DNA of 64,000 nt, from the NCBI RefSeq assembly GCF_003865035.1, contig NZ_BHVZ01000001.1, positions 186,001 through 250,000 of the forward strand, given 5' to 3'. Below, in pieces: positions 25,225-33,295 of this stretch (positions are counted from its first letter, which is position 1; each line of letters opens with the position of its first letter). The stretch comes from Anaerotignum faecicola. Lineage in GTDB: Bacteria; Bacillota; Clostridia; Lachnospirales; Anaerotignaceae. The notes under the pieces are model-generated. The model was given only the letters and a program-made list of their open reading frames with translations. It searched no databases and was not told where the DNA came from. The translations under genes were made by a program, and so were the position numbers.

Positions 25225-26383
25225 ATTTAGAATCCATCCCCAAACCATTCAGCATTGCATCAGCCGAAATCAGTTTGGAACTGCAATCCAGATGTGCATA
25301 AATATTGGCTGTGGTTGAAAAATCGCTGTGACCAAGCCACTCTTGAATCTGTTTCATAGGAACACCGTTTTTCAAAAGCAACGACGCACAGCTATGCCTG
25401 AGATCATGAAAACGGATATGCCTAAACCCGTTTGCTTGCAGCAGTTTCGAAAAACTCCTTGTCACATAACTGGGTTTGATTAAATCACCAATTTCATTTA
25501 CGCAGACATATCCCAGATATTCTTTGATATAACTTCGTCCGCATAAACGACGATTTTCCGCCTGCTCCTCTTTTAATGCAAGAAGTCTTTCCTTCACAAA
25601 AGGGACAAGCGGTAATGTTCTCCTGCTGGATTTTGTTTTCGTGGTATCAGACGCAACGATAACTTTTTTACCATCTACATTGCATTGCGTAACCGTATGC
25701 CGTATCACAATGGTATTCTCTTCAAAATCAATCGCATCCCATTTCAGACCAACCGCCTCACTGCGGCGTAATCCATAAAAAGCACCAAAAAGAATCGGCA
25801 ACTCCAACTTTGTTCCTTTCGCTGCTTCAAAAAGTGCATTGATTTCATCCGCATCATAAAAACTGCCTACATACTGTTTCCTTTTTGGGCGCTCCACCTT
25901 ATCTGCCGGATTTACCTCAATCAAATCAATCTTCACAGCATATTTCAGTGCTTTATGAATATTGGCATGATAATGAATGACCGTTGAGGCACTGACCCGT
26001 TGCAGCTCATGAAGGTAAAACGCTTGAATGTCTTTTGCCGTTAAACCTTGAAGTGTAATTTTTCTTTCTCGGAAGTAAGGTATTATATTTTTATTAACGA
26101 TTTCCGAATAAGAAGAATATGTCGGAACCGCAACCGATCCCTTGATTATATTCAGCCAACTTTCCATATAATCCGAAAATAACATATTCGCCTCTATCCG
26201 CTTTGGTTCATCCGGAACAAAATCACGTTTTATATCTGCCAGAATTTTTTCAGCACGCCTTTTATTTCCTTTTACGGGCAATCCTGTAGATACCCATTTT
26301 GATTTCCTTTTTCCGGTATAATCCTTATAATTCAATACAGCGTAATAGTAACCTTTCTTTTCAGTAAGATGTCCTGCTACCAT
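25223..26383 (-). CDS. Tyrosine integrase (phage/ICE family)
   Basis: About 386 residues from the ATG at 26383 (AAAGGAG seven bases upstream; the ORF's first ATG at 26452 lacks a site). An N-terminal AP2-like arm-binding domain (about 1-50, KKGYYYAVLNYKDYTGKRKSKW) and a SAM-like core-binding domain (about 65-165) precede the catalytic domain (about 180-370). The catalytic residues look complete: Arg in YGLRRSEA, HDLRH, GHSD and Tyr in ANIYAHLD. The layout matches Tn916-type integrases that bind DR2 arm sites and attachment cores. It is transcribed towards the tRNA-Ser scar, as usual for integrases next to attL. Confidence 0.93.
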   Translation of the reverse strand: MVAGHLTEKKGYYYAVLNYKDYTGKRKSKWVSTGLPVKGNKRRAEKILADIKRDFVPDEPKRIEANMLFSDYMESWLNIIKGSVAVPTYSSYSEIVNKNIIPYFRERKITLQGLTAKDIQAFYLHELQRVSASTVIHYHANIHKALKYAVKIDLIEVNPADKVERPKRKQYVGSFYDADEINALFEAAKGTKLELPILFGAFYGLRRSEAVGLKWDAIDFEENTIVIRHTVTQCNVDGKKVIVASDTTKTKSSRRTLPLVPFVKERLLALKEEQAENRRLCGRSYIKEYLGYVCVNEIGDLIKPSYVTRSFSKLLQANGFRHIRFHDLRHSCASLLLKNGVPMKQIQEWLGHSDFSTTANIYAHLDCSSKLISADAMLNGLGMDSK

Positions 26384-26485
26384 AGTAAATACTCCTTTCC
26401 ATAAAGCAGAAACACCTACCTGTACCTGAATTATATTATAACAGAACTTCACTGCTTCTCAAAAAAATCCAAGCTGTATTCTTCA

Positions 26486-26719
26486 TTAAATAGATGTTTC
26501 TTCTCCGCCGATACATAAATATGTAAAAAGATGTGCCTTCGGAATACGATATGCCCTGCCTACCTTTAAACAGCAAATTTTCTTTTCCCGCAAAAGTCGA
26601 TAGCCCGTTTTCGTACTAATCCCGAGCACCTCGCACATCTGCTCAACCGTCATGATGTCCGGATACTCTTTCAGCATGAGCTTATAGGCATCTTTTTGAG
26701 AAATATTCGATTTTCCCAT
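26486..26719 (-). CDS. Excisionase-like small HTH (HTH_17 family) protein
   Basis: 77 residues from the ATG at 26719 (AGGTG six bases upstream). A MerR-like winged helix is visible: TVEQMCEVLGISTKTGYRLLREKKICCLKVGRAYRIPKAHL. Proteins of this type next to a tyrosine integrase are usually excisionases or directionality factors that bend attachment DNA. It lies about 100 bases upstream of the integrase gene in the same direction, so co-expression is likely. Confidence 0.85.
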   Translation of the reverse strand: MGKSNISQKDAYKLMLKEYPDIMTVEQMCEVLGISTKTGYRLLREKKICCLKVGRAYRIPKAHLFTYLCIGGEETSI

Positions 26720-26746
26720 GTATCTCACCTTCCTTTTACCGTTACC

Positions 26747-27154
26747 TCAATCTTCACTAAACATAAGAAAGGGGAAATCCTCCATTGATAAGGACTTTCC
26801 CTTTCCTATATTTTTATAAAGCAATAACCCTGTGTCTCCGCTTTCTGCAATTACATACATCGTTTTGTTTTTTTGCTGATTGAAATGAAATCTCCAATAA
26901 ATATAAATCTCTTGCAGACGGCAAAATGCCCATAGGAATCCCACCTGTCCCCTCTTGGCGACCTGCTCCCATTGCCTGCGACGGTTGTTATCACGCTCGG
27001 ACTGTGGCTGAACAGAAGTTTCTTTCAATGTTGCCTGCAAGTTGCGTATTCGGTTTTCAAATGTCCCTGCGAATTTACCTCGCATATAATATCCCGACAG
27101 AAATTTAAAAAAATCGAATTTTTTTGAAAATATTAAAAAATTTTTTAATCGCAT
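26747..27154 (-). CDS. Hypothetical small basic protein of the element
   Basis: 135 residues in the longest frame; no domain recognised. A shorter start at about 27085 (MRGKFAGTFENR) is possible. The middle is basic and Gln-rich (RDNNRRRQWEQVAKRGQ), followed by an aromatic stretch and a C-terminal segment (YKNIGKGKSLSMEDFPFL) encoded by a hairpin. No clear ribosome-binding site supports the first ATG, and the N-terminal AT-rich stretch is suspicious. It may be a truncated reading frame or a genuine element gene. Confidence 0.35.
   Translation of the reverse strand: MRLKNFLIFSKKFDFFKFLSGYYMRGKFAGTFENRIRNLQATLKETSVQPQSERDNNRRRQWEQVAKRGQVGFLWAFCRLQEIYIYWRFHFNQQKNKTMYVIAESGDTGLLLYKNIGKGKSLSMEDFPFLMFSED
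26767..26805. terminator. Hairpin inside the small element ORF
   Basis: GAAAGGGGAAATCCT pairs imperfectly with AGGACTTTCCCTTTC. A modest T-run follows on the plus strand and none of note on the minus. Its sequence resembles the terminator at 31078. Confidence 0.35.
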
Positions 27155-27156
27155 AA

Positions 27157-27188
27157 GAAAAAGCCACTCCTGACGAAATGGCTTTTTC
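27157..27188. terminator. Symmetrical hairpin downstream of the HEPN-like gene
   Basis: GAAAAAGCCA / TGGCTTTTTC with a 12-base loop; A and T tracts are within the stem on both strands. Confidence 0.6.
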
Positions 27189-27208
27189 TCTATCGAATTA
27201 CTATCTTA

Positions 27209-27228
27209 GCAAGTTACCGGCAAGTTAA
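27209..27228 (+). repeat. Direct repeat copy 1
   Basis: Twenty bases matching copy 2 with one difference; internally a tandem of GCAAGTTA with 11-base periodicity. Candidate integrase arm-type or initiator site. Confidence 0.7.
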
Positions 27229-27317
27229 TATTATTTATTTCGTAATAGCTCATTCTCTATAAAATGTTGAAAATAAGCAGTTTTTTTAATTATCACATAA
27301 TAACAATATCTATTTTT

Positions 27318-27337
27318 GCAAGTTACCAGCAAGTTAA
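27318..27337 (+). repeat. Direct repeat copy 2
   Basis: GCAAGTTACCAGCAAGTTAA, 109 bases from copy 1, with the same internal tandem of GCAAGTTA. Confidence 0.7.
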
Positions 27338-27425
27338 ATTTATGCTCAAATAGGAATATACTTCATATACCTTGGTGCTGTATTTGGATCTAAAGATTTT
27401 ATATAATTTAATTCAACAGCTTCCT

Positions 27426-28856
27426 TTAAGAACTTTTATCTTTTTCTTCATTGTCATTTTTTCCATCGGTGTCAATGGTCTCTCCAATCATTTTGTCCGC
27501 ACCAAATAGATCCGCAAATCGTTGGTTTTGTTCAGCTAATCTTCTTACTGTATCCATTGTCGGAGTATTAACTATATTATTTATTTGTGATAAATAACTA
27601 AAATCTGGTAGATTTATATGTGCATTAAGTAATGCATTTTGCTTTGCAGTTGCTATTGCCATTTGATTACCTACACTTCCTAACCGGCTTGCAACATCCA
27701 AATATGATGTATCTGGAAAGTGAGAATTTACATTAGTAGCAACTTTCATCCGTTCCGCAATATTCCCCATAATCTGAGATTGTTTTCTAATTTGCTCCAT
27801 TTGGACACTCATTGCATTACTAAGTTCTAAAGAAGGGATTATACTTGATACATCAATTTTAGGAACTGCAGATTTAATAACTAATTCTCCTAATGTAGAT
27901 AGTGCTGGCTTCATCTTTTCAATCCATCTTGGAACAGACTCTCCCAATACTTTAACAAGCATATTCCCAAAAGCTGATACTACATCTTCTAATCTGGTTT
28001 CAGTATAAATATCTTCCTCAAGAACATTTATCGCTTCCACCAATAATTTATTGACACCTTTTAATGATTTCCTTACTTTTTCGTACTCATCACGAGTCAT
28101 CCTCTTATTATGCATCACTGTATTCCTATGTAGTTGTAATTCATCAATCTTTTCTTTGAAGTTCTTAAATTGTTTATACTCTGAAAAAAAACGGTTCCAC
28201 AAAGATTCGCTTCTGCATTGATTAACAATATTTATCATTTCTTCTCTTGTCAGTTTTTCAATATTTGTTTCCGAAAATTCTTGTTCTATCACTTCAGAAA
28301 TATTCCTTCTACAAAATGATGTAAACAGATACTCTTTAAGTTGTTCATAAGTCAACTCATTCAAAGCGCTCTCAACCATTTTGGTTTTATTTCCCTTCCC
28401 CTTTAGTGAATCCTGCAAGCTTTGGCTAAAGGAATTATCATACCAATCAACGCCAAATATTTTGATTATAGTAATATAAACCAATTCTCGTATTCTTCTT
28501 TCAAATATACCAAATAGCGGCATCAACTTACAACAATATAGCTGAGATACCTCATCATATGATATGACTATATTCCAGGTTTTCCTGTGTTCCCCTTGAA
28601 TAAGTCTATTAGTTGCAAAATCAAGATATTTTGCTGCTTTAACGGATGTCCCATCACAGCTCAATTTAAGAAAGACCATATTCTTTTCTTTTGAGGAAAT
28701 CTTATATTGAATTTCCACATTATCATCTATATTAATTAAAAATGAAGAATCATTCACATCATTAAATAGTTTTTCAAAAAGTTGTCTTATCTGACGCTTC
28801 ATTCCCAAATTAATATCACTGTTTTTCTTGGGAAGAATTATCAAATTCACTTCCAT
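27426..28856 (-). CDS. HEPN-like domain protein, AT-rich cargo gene (possible antiphage or toxin function)
   Basis: 476 residues. An N-terminal ~110-residue region of unknown type precedes a HEPN-like all-alpha region. It starts with FERRIRELV (about 118-126) and GVDWYD (about 135-140), as in Swt1/Abi-type HEPN domains, and includes an RNTVMH (about 244-249) match to the RxxxxH ribonuclease motif. A C-terminal Ser/Gln-rich region (about 310-476) ends in an acidic tail. HEPN RNases are widespread in abortive-infection and toxin systems, so a defence role is plausible but unproven. The gene is markedly AT-rich compared with its chromosomal neighbours. GAGAGGATG lies before the start. No antitoxin gene is evident. 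Confidence 0.55.
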   Translation of the reverse strand: MEVNLIILPKKNSDINLGMKRQIRQLFEKLFNDVNDSSFLINIDDNVEIQYKISSKEKNMVFLKLSCDGTSVKAAKYLDFATNRLIQGEHRKTWNIVISYDEVSQLYCCKLMPLFGIFERRIRELVYITIIKIFGVDWYDNSFSQSLQDSLKGKGNKTKMVESALNELTYEQLKEYLFTSFCRRNISEVIEQEFSETNIEKLTREEMINIVNQCRSESLWNRFFSEYKQFKNFKEKIDELQLHRNTVMHNKRMTRDEYEKVRKSLKGVNKLLVEAINVLEEDIYTETRLEDVVSAFGNMLVKVLGESVPRWIEKMKPALSTLGELVIKSAVPKIDVSSIIPSLELSNAMSVQMEQIRKQSQIMGNIAERMKVATNVNSHFPDTSYLDVASRLGSVGNQMAIATAKQNALLNAHINLPDFSYLSQINNIVNTPTMDTVRRLAEQNQRFADLFGADKMIGETIDTDGKNDNEEKDKSS

Positions 28857-28913
28857 GAATAAATCACATCCTCTCTAATTAACATTAATTATATCTTCAA
28901 ATATGACTTTTTT

Positions 28914-28961
28914 CTACAGAAAAACTCCATAGCCTAAACCAGAGTATTGTCCAACTTTCAT
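28914..28961 (-). other. 15-codon ORF with ribosome-binding site (leader peptide or remnant)
   Basis: MKVGQYSGLGYGVFL, preceded by AAGGTGATTTAAT, just after the 44-codon frame and upstream of the HEPN-like gene. Probably the stub of a longer truncated gene. Confidence 0.25.
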
Positions 28962-28962
28962 A

Positions 28963-29097
28963 TTAAATCACCTTAAACATCTTCTGAAACATCGGATTCT
29001 CTTTCTTCTGTTCAATATTCTCCTGTATATTTCTGAACTCTTTCGTTTCTTTTCTAACTTTATTACCACTTATTTCATTACATACAAAGATAAGCAT
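28963..29097 (-). pseudogene. 44-codon reading frame, likely 3' remnant of an element gene
   Basis: A charged helical tail (KVRKETKEFRNIQENIEQKK) ending MFQKMFKVI. The ATG at 29097 has no ribosome-binding site and the frame is closed by TGA just upstream. The rest of the 28857-29185 gap holds nothing else I can name. Confidence 0.3.
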
Positions 29098-29185
29098 AAC
29101 ATTTAGTCATACTTATCTAAAAATTTCCTTTATTAAAGATATTAAAGAATTTACTACCAGTTATTTATACAACTCTTTTATTACA

Positions 29186-29422
29186 TCACACCGCCTCAAA
29201 ATCCAAAATCTTCTCCAACAGCTTTGTCTCCAATCTGTTCTTCAGCTCATAATGAACAAAGAATTGTGTCATACCAAACTCATCTGTATACGGACGCAAG
29301 CTCAATTTCCTTATGTAGCTTTCATAATGGGCAAAAACCAAATTGATTGCATCCACATCTCCTTCGGAGGCTCTTTTTACAATTTCATATTCAATCAGCT
29401 TCTCCTGTTTTGTTTTTCTCAT
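29186..29422 (-). CDS. HTH_16 conjugative-element regulator (Tn916 Orf8-like)
   Basis: 78 residues. QEKLIEYEIVKRASEGDVDAIN, HYESYIRKLSLR and the C-terminal LKNRLETKLLEKILDF follow the pattern of Tn916 Orf8 and related HTH_16 proteins (a short helical protein resembling sigma region 2). In Tn916, orf7 and orf8 regulate conjugation and excision genes downstream of tet(M). The start codon overlaps the stop of the preceding gene by four bases, so the two are translationally coupled. Confidence 0.82.
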   Translation of the reverse strand: MRKTKQEKLIEYEIVKRASEGDVDAINLVFAHYESYIRKLSLRPYTDEFGMTQFFVHYELKNRLETKLLEKILDFEAV

Positions 29423-29853
29423 TCTTCATACTCCTCCATAAATTTTCTCATTTTTTTCAAATTATTGTTTTTGTGGTAGTTGACCGTACTCTGCCCCAAA
29501 TGTAGCATTTTTCCGATTTCTTTATCCGTCATTCCTAAGAAGAATGACATCAAAACGATATTCCTTCCTTTTTCGGTCAGTGACAAAACAGCTTCGGCTA
29601 TAAGCATATTTTTAATGGTAATATCAAAACCCATAACCTTAATTGAGAAAATATCCTTTATTTCTTCCTGCCCCGCCTTCTTATGCTCTAAATCATAGCC
29701 ATGGATAAGCATAAGCTCAGAAAATAAAATCTCTTTTGCCATTTTTCTTAAAATCATTTTTTTGTAATCTTTCATTTCGCACACAAGAACCAGTTTGCAA
29801 AAACTGTCAAACTGATGCTCGATACGTCCTTTATCAGAAGGAGATAATTCCAT
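29419..29853 (-). CDS. Sigma-70-region-4-like regulator (Tn916 Orf7-like)
   Basis: About 144 residues from the ATG at 29853 (GGAGG eight bases upstream; the earlier GTG is too close to that site). The C-terminal HTH, LGMTDKEIGKMLHLGQSTVNYHKNNNLKKMRKFMEEYEE, matches sigma region 4 and the Tn916 Orf7 C-terminus. The N-terminal IEHQFDSFCKLVLVCEMKDYKKMILRK also matches that family. The coupling to the Orf8-like gene matches the Tn916 module. The transfer genes it would normally activate are missing. Confidence 0.85.
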   Translation of the reverse strand: MELSPSDKGRIEHQFDSFCKLVLVCEMKDYKKMILRKMAKEILFSELMLIHGYDLEHKKAGQEEIKDIFSIKVMGFDITIKNMLIAEAVLSLTEKGRNIVLMSFFLGMTDKEIGKMLHLGQSTVNYHKNNNLKKMRKFMEEYEE

Positions 29854-30054
29854 AGGACTCACCTCCTTCCGTTATTTAGCTTTGAAATTTCTCCCACTAA
29901 ATATCCCGAAAAAATGAAATCAAGTATCGAATTTTGCGAAAAAAATTCCATAAATTTTTGGATAGAAAAATTCCTGTTCGGCTCTTAATATCACATAAAG
30001 AGGATTTATTATTGTAATTTCATCATAAAACATGACTGCGATAGGCATAAAAAA

Positions 30055-30080
30055 GGCGTTCACCGTTTCCGATGAACGCC
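30055..30080 (-). terminator. Terminator after the stalk/InlB-repeat fragment
   Basis: GGCGTTCA / TGAACGCC with a 10-base loop; on the minus strand followed by TTTTTTAT. Beyond it, 29863-30048 holds no gene I can see. Confidence 0.85.
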
Positions 30081-30110
30081 CAACCTACTGGTTATTCGTT
30101 TTATTTCTAT

Positions 30111-30797
30111 TTATTTTTCTGTTTTCACAGGGGTTACTGCTTTCGTAATGGTTACTGTTTTCGTTTCAGCATTCCAAGCGGTTGTTGCGCCAAGCTCATC
30201 TGCCACGAAGCGAACAGGAACGAAGGTACGGCTATCGATGATAACGGGAGCAACGCCGTATTTTTCAATCGTCTTGCCGATTGTCATCTTAATTTCCTTA
30301 CCGTCAATCACGAGAGTAACTTCTTTTGTTTCTGCGTTCCAAGCAACCGTGCCGCCCAGAGATTCTGTTACAAATCGAATCGGAACCAGAGTTCTGTCGT
30401 TCATGATAACAGGTGCAGCGTCCTTTTCGTAAGCCTTACCGTTTACGAACATCGTCTTGCTGCCAATCTGCATTACTACGACTGTCTTCATTTCCTCAGC
30501 GGGCTTGCCGGGTTTGGATGCAGTCTGCTTAAATGCAGCCTTTACTTCCACCTTAGATGCAGGCATGGTAAAGGTATATTTGCCATCGCCCTTATCGGTC
30601 AGCTTGATTTCCTTGCCTGCCTTATCGGTTGCCTTGATTGTATCAAGCGCATAGCCATCGTTTGCCATTGCTGTAATGGTTACAACGCTGCCCTTTGCCG
30701 CGCTCGTCTTATCGGGTGTAACCTTGCCGTTATCTGCGGGAGAAACGGCTACGGCATATTTTGTTACGCCGCCACCACCGCCGCCGCCTGTGGAGCC
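30111..30797 (-). pseudogene. Fragment of a surface protein: InlB-type repeat plus two stalk domains, N-terminus lost by inversion
   Basis: The minus-strand frame is open up to 31133, but only the part below about 30797 makes sense. It has a poly-Gly linker, an InlB B-like repeat (YAVAVSPADNGKVTPDKTS through TFTMPASKVEVKAAFK) and two copper-amine-oxidase-N segments (RTLVPIRFVTESLGGTVAWN and RTFVPVRFVADELGATTAWN). Upstream of the linker the frame reads the antisense of an SLH domain and even a terminator, so the annotated-length ORF is an artefact. There is no signal peptide and no real start. Expression is doubtful. Confidence 0.7.
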
Positions 30798-30800
30798 GCG

Positions 30801-30957
30801 CCCGACGCATTCATGGATGTGCCGGAGGGCAGCTACTATGAGAAAGCGGTTGACTGGGCGAATCACCGCCGGCACAGGTGATAATTCCTTCATGCCGGAC
30901 GGCATTTGTACCCGTGCGCAGATTGTAACCTTCCTGTACCGCGCTCGCAGCATGTAA
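30801..30957 (+). pseudogene. SLH-domain fragment, inverted relative to its neighbour and frameshifted
   Basis: The plus strand reads PDAFMDVPEGSYYEKAVDWA, then after a frame change ITAGTGDNSFMPDGICTRAQ and IVTFLYRARSM before TAA. This is the usual C-terminal SLH domain of clostridial surface proteins. About a dozen bases are missing between DWA and ITAG. It starts exactly where the poly-Gly linker of the minus-strand fragment begins. Confidence 0.75.
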
Positions 30958-31077
30958 TGAATGGATGCTTTTATACCCGCTAAAATGCTAACGGATAGAG
31001 CATCAATATGAAAATGCCGAACCGTCCGAACCGAGGTTATCGCCCCGATTTGGGCGGTTTGCTGTTGGTAATAACCA

Positions 31078-31116
31078 AAAAGGGAAACTCCTTCTGTTAA
31101 GGAATTTCCCTTTTCT
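31078..31116 (-). terminator. Terminator of the hybrid histidine kinase gene
   Basis: GGGAAATTCCTT / AAGGAGTTTCCC on the minus strand followed by TTTTT, just after the kinase stop. Confidence 0.8.
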
Positions 31117-31129
31117 CTCTTATAAGCAC

Positions 31130-33295
31130 TCACCGTTTCACATGCCGACGGATGGCATCCAGCAGCTCCTGCTCCTGTATGGGCTTAGAAAGGTGCTCCA
31201 CCATACCAGCCTCTCTGCTCTGTCTCACATCGTCATAAAATGCGTTTGCCGTCATAGCAAAAATGGGAATCTCCGCCGCATCCACGCGATTCGTTGCATG
31301 GATTTCCTTTGCTGCCGTCAGCCCATCCATCACAGGCATCATCACATCCATCAGGATTACATCAAAAGTGCCAGCCGCCTTCGTACGAAATACATCCACG
31401 GCCTCCTGTCCGTTATATGCCGTTGTTACAGTGATTCCTGCCTTTTTCAACAGGAACTCCGCAATCTCCATATTTAACTCGTTATCCTCCACCAGCAGCA
31501 CATGCACGCCCTCCAGAGAAGCAGCATCGGCAGGCTTTGCGTCCTCTTGTGGCTCCGTATAATCAACATCTATTCGGAATGGAATCGTCACAGAAATTGT
31601 TGTGCCGACATTCTGCTCACTTTTCAGAGAAATCGTTCCCTCCATCAGCTCTACCATCTGCTTCGTGATGGCAAGTCCAAGCCCCGTACCGGTAAAGGTT
31701 GTCCGTGCGTCCGTATTTTCCTGCGAAAACGGTTCAAAGGCATGCACGAGAAATTCCCTGCTCATGCCGCGCCCCGTATCCGTACAGGTGAATTTTATCA
31801 CCGCGCGCCCATCGGAATACGAAACATCCTCAGAAGCAAACGTGACTGCTCCGCCTGCGCGGTTATATTTCACCGCATTGCCGCCGATATTCTGCAAAAC
31901 CTGTTTCAGATAAAGCGGACTGCCAATCAAATGACGATATTTATGCTTCCCCATCTGCATCTGAAAATGGATGGCATATTCCTGCCCCTGCATCTCAATG
32001 ATACTCGCTGTTTCTGTCAAAAGCTCAATCAAATCAAACGGCTTATTTTCCGGTTTCATTTCACCGGATTCCAGCTTATTCATATTCAGCACATTATTAA
32101 CCAGCTCCATCAGAAAGCCGGATGCCTGCATTACCTTATGACGGCACTCCGCCTGCTTTTCCATGTCATCCGCATAATACTCGGCAATCGCAGTCACGCC
32201 CCGAATCCCATTCAGCGGCGTGCGAATATCATGGCTCATGCGGCGCAGAAAATCCGTCTTTGCTATGTTGGAGGTACGCAGCTCGCGCCCCTGCCGCTCC
32301 AGATAATTGATGTAGCTTCTTGTCACTCGCGTGAGCAGCAGGAGTGCTGCAATCAGAATGAGCGCAAATTCTGCCATAGAAAGCGGTAAGGTTTTATTCG
32401 CGGCACGAATTTTATAGGAAACGAGAATATCATATTCCCCCATTTTTTCATAGACAACATAACGGCTGCTGCTTTGGAACGAAACCGTTTTCTGATAGCG
32501 TTTTTCTTCCTCCAAAGAATCCTGTATTCTGTCTTCAGGGAAAATCTCATACCCCAGTATATCATCATTCGTTGCGGCAAGCACCGTTCCTGTTGCATTC
32601 TCCACAACATAAATCGACATCCCTTCAACCAACGGCAACCGCCCCACAATCTTGCTGATATCGCTGCTCTGCATCCATTCCAGCAATCTGTCCGGCGTTA
32701 CGCCAATCTGCACCAGTGCATTGTCATTTTCTGCCCAGACCATCGCATACATCATAGGCTTGCCCTCTGCCGTATTCGGCGTTACATCCTGGCAAAGGGA
32801 AAGCGTGTGGTCAGAAAGCATAGGCTTGAAAAAACCGATCTGTTCCCCTGAATCCATTGTAAAGCCATAATATTTAGGGACAGATCCGTTAATGATTTTA
32901 CCTTTTTCATCAAACACATGCACCTCGTCCACCCCTAACAGCTTCGCCAGCGCAACAAAATCATCTGCTTCCTTGTAATCCTCCCAGCCATGCGCAATAT
33001 AATCCGCCGCGATATTCGCCCGAATAGTATATTCCTCCTTCAGCGTATCCTCTAGCTGCTGAAAGCTCCTTTCATTTTCCGTAATCAGCTCCTTCATCTG
33101 ATCCAGCATCAGTCCGCAGGACTTCTGTGCATTTTGCCTGTTGTTCGCAAACTGCAAAAGAGAGCAGCCAATAAATAAAAACAGAAAAATCAGAAGTGCC
33201 GTGATATTCATACGATGTGATCTGCGTTTCTGTCCCATATCCGCCTGATTTGTCTGCCGGTCTTTCTTTTTTTCAATCCTTCCACTATCTGCCAT
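31130..33295 (-). CDS. Hybrid sensor histidine kinase with C-terminal receiver
   Basis: About 721 residues from the ATG at 33295 (AGGAG upstream; the ATG at 33343 lacks one). A first membrane helix (about 30-50), an extracytoplasmic Cache-like sensor region and a second helix (about 295-320) lead to HisKA (MSHDIRTPLNG, phospho-His) and HATPase_c. The latter has an N-box in IGGNAVKYN, CTDTGRGMS and GTGLGLAI. A receiver follows (LLVEDNELN, phospho-Asp in ILMDVMMPVMDG, Lys in HLSKPIQ). No dedicated response regulator is adjacent. The product presumably relays through an Hpt protein such as the one at 12487, which is inference. Confidence 0.93.
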   Translation of the reverse strand: MADSGRIEKKKDRQTNQADMGQKRRSHRMNITALLIFLFLFIGCSLLQFANNRQNAQKSCGLMLDQMKELITENERSFQQLEDTLKEEYTIRANIAADYIAHGWEDYKEADDFVALAKLLGVDEVHVFDEKGKIINGSVPKYYGFTMDSGEQIGFFKPMLSDHTLSLCQDVTPNTAEGKPMMYAMVWAENDNALVQIGVTPDRLLEWMQSSDISKIVGRLPLVEGMSIYVVENATGTVLAATNDDILGYEIFPEDRIQDSLEEEKRYQKTVSFQSSSRYVVYEKMGEYDILVSYKIRAANKTLPLSMAEFALILIAALLLLTRVTRSYINYLERQGRELRTSNIAKTDFLRRMSHDIRTPLNGIRGVTAIAEYYADDMEKQAECRHKVMQASGFLMELVNNVLNMNKLESGEMKPENKPFDLIELLTETASIIEMQGQEYAIHFQMQMGKHKYRHLIGSPLYLKQVLQNIGGNAVKYNRAGGAVTFASEDVSYSDGRAVIKFTCTDTGRGMSREFLVHAFEPFSQENTDARTTFTGTGLGLAITKQMVELMEGTISLKSEQNVGTTISVTIPFRIDVDYTEPQEDAKPADAASLEGVHVLLVEDNELNMEIAEFLLKKAGITVTTAYNGQEAVDVFRTKAAGTFDVILMDVMMPVMDGLTAAKEIHATNRVDAAEIPIFAMTANAFYDDVRQSREAGMVEHLSKPIQEQELLDAIRRHVKR

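Larger units (their letters stand above)
24959..29862. mobile_element. Integrated Tn916-related element or satellite (integrase, excisionase-like gene, cargo, orf7/orf8 homologues)
   Basis: The left boundary is the broken tRNA-Ser. Inside lie an intact divergent tRNA-Ser(CGA), a tyrosine integrase, an excisionase-like HTH gene, a small ORF, paired 20-base direct repeats, an AT-rich HEPN-like gene and homologues of Tn916 orf8 and orf7. No relaxase, FtsK/TcpA coupling protein, VirB4 or replication gene is present, so the element is a satellite or a decayed remnant. The right boundary is uncertain: I see no attR. The given end is the last element gene; the wrecked surface-protein locus at 30111 may mark the edge. 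Confidence 0.65.

Noticed and set aside
25012..25248. Minus-strand frame with RRRWDSNPRTLADQTI across the tRNA-Ser
   Set aside because: This is the well-known spurious translation of an antisense tRNA-Ser gene.
30111..31133. Full 340-codon frame as an intact stalk/InlB protein
   Set aside because: The first ~112 codons are antisense SLH sequence and a kinase terminator, and no signal peptide or start exists.
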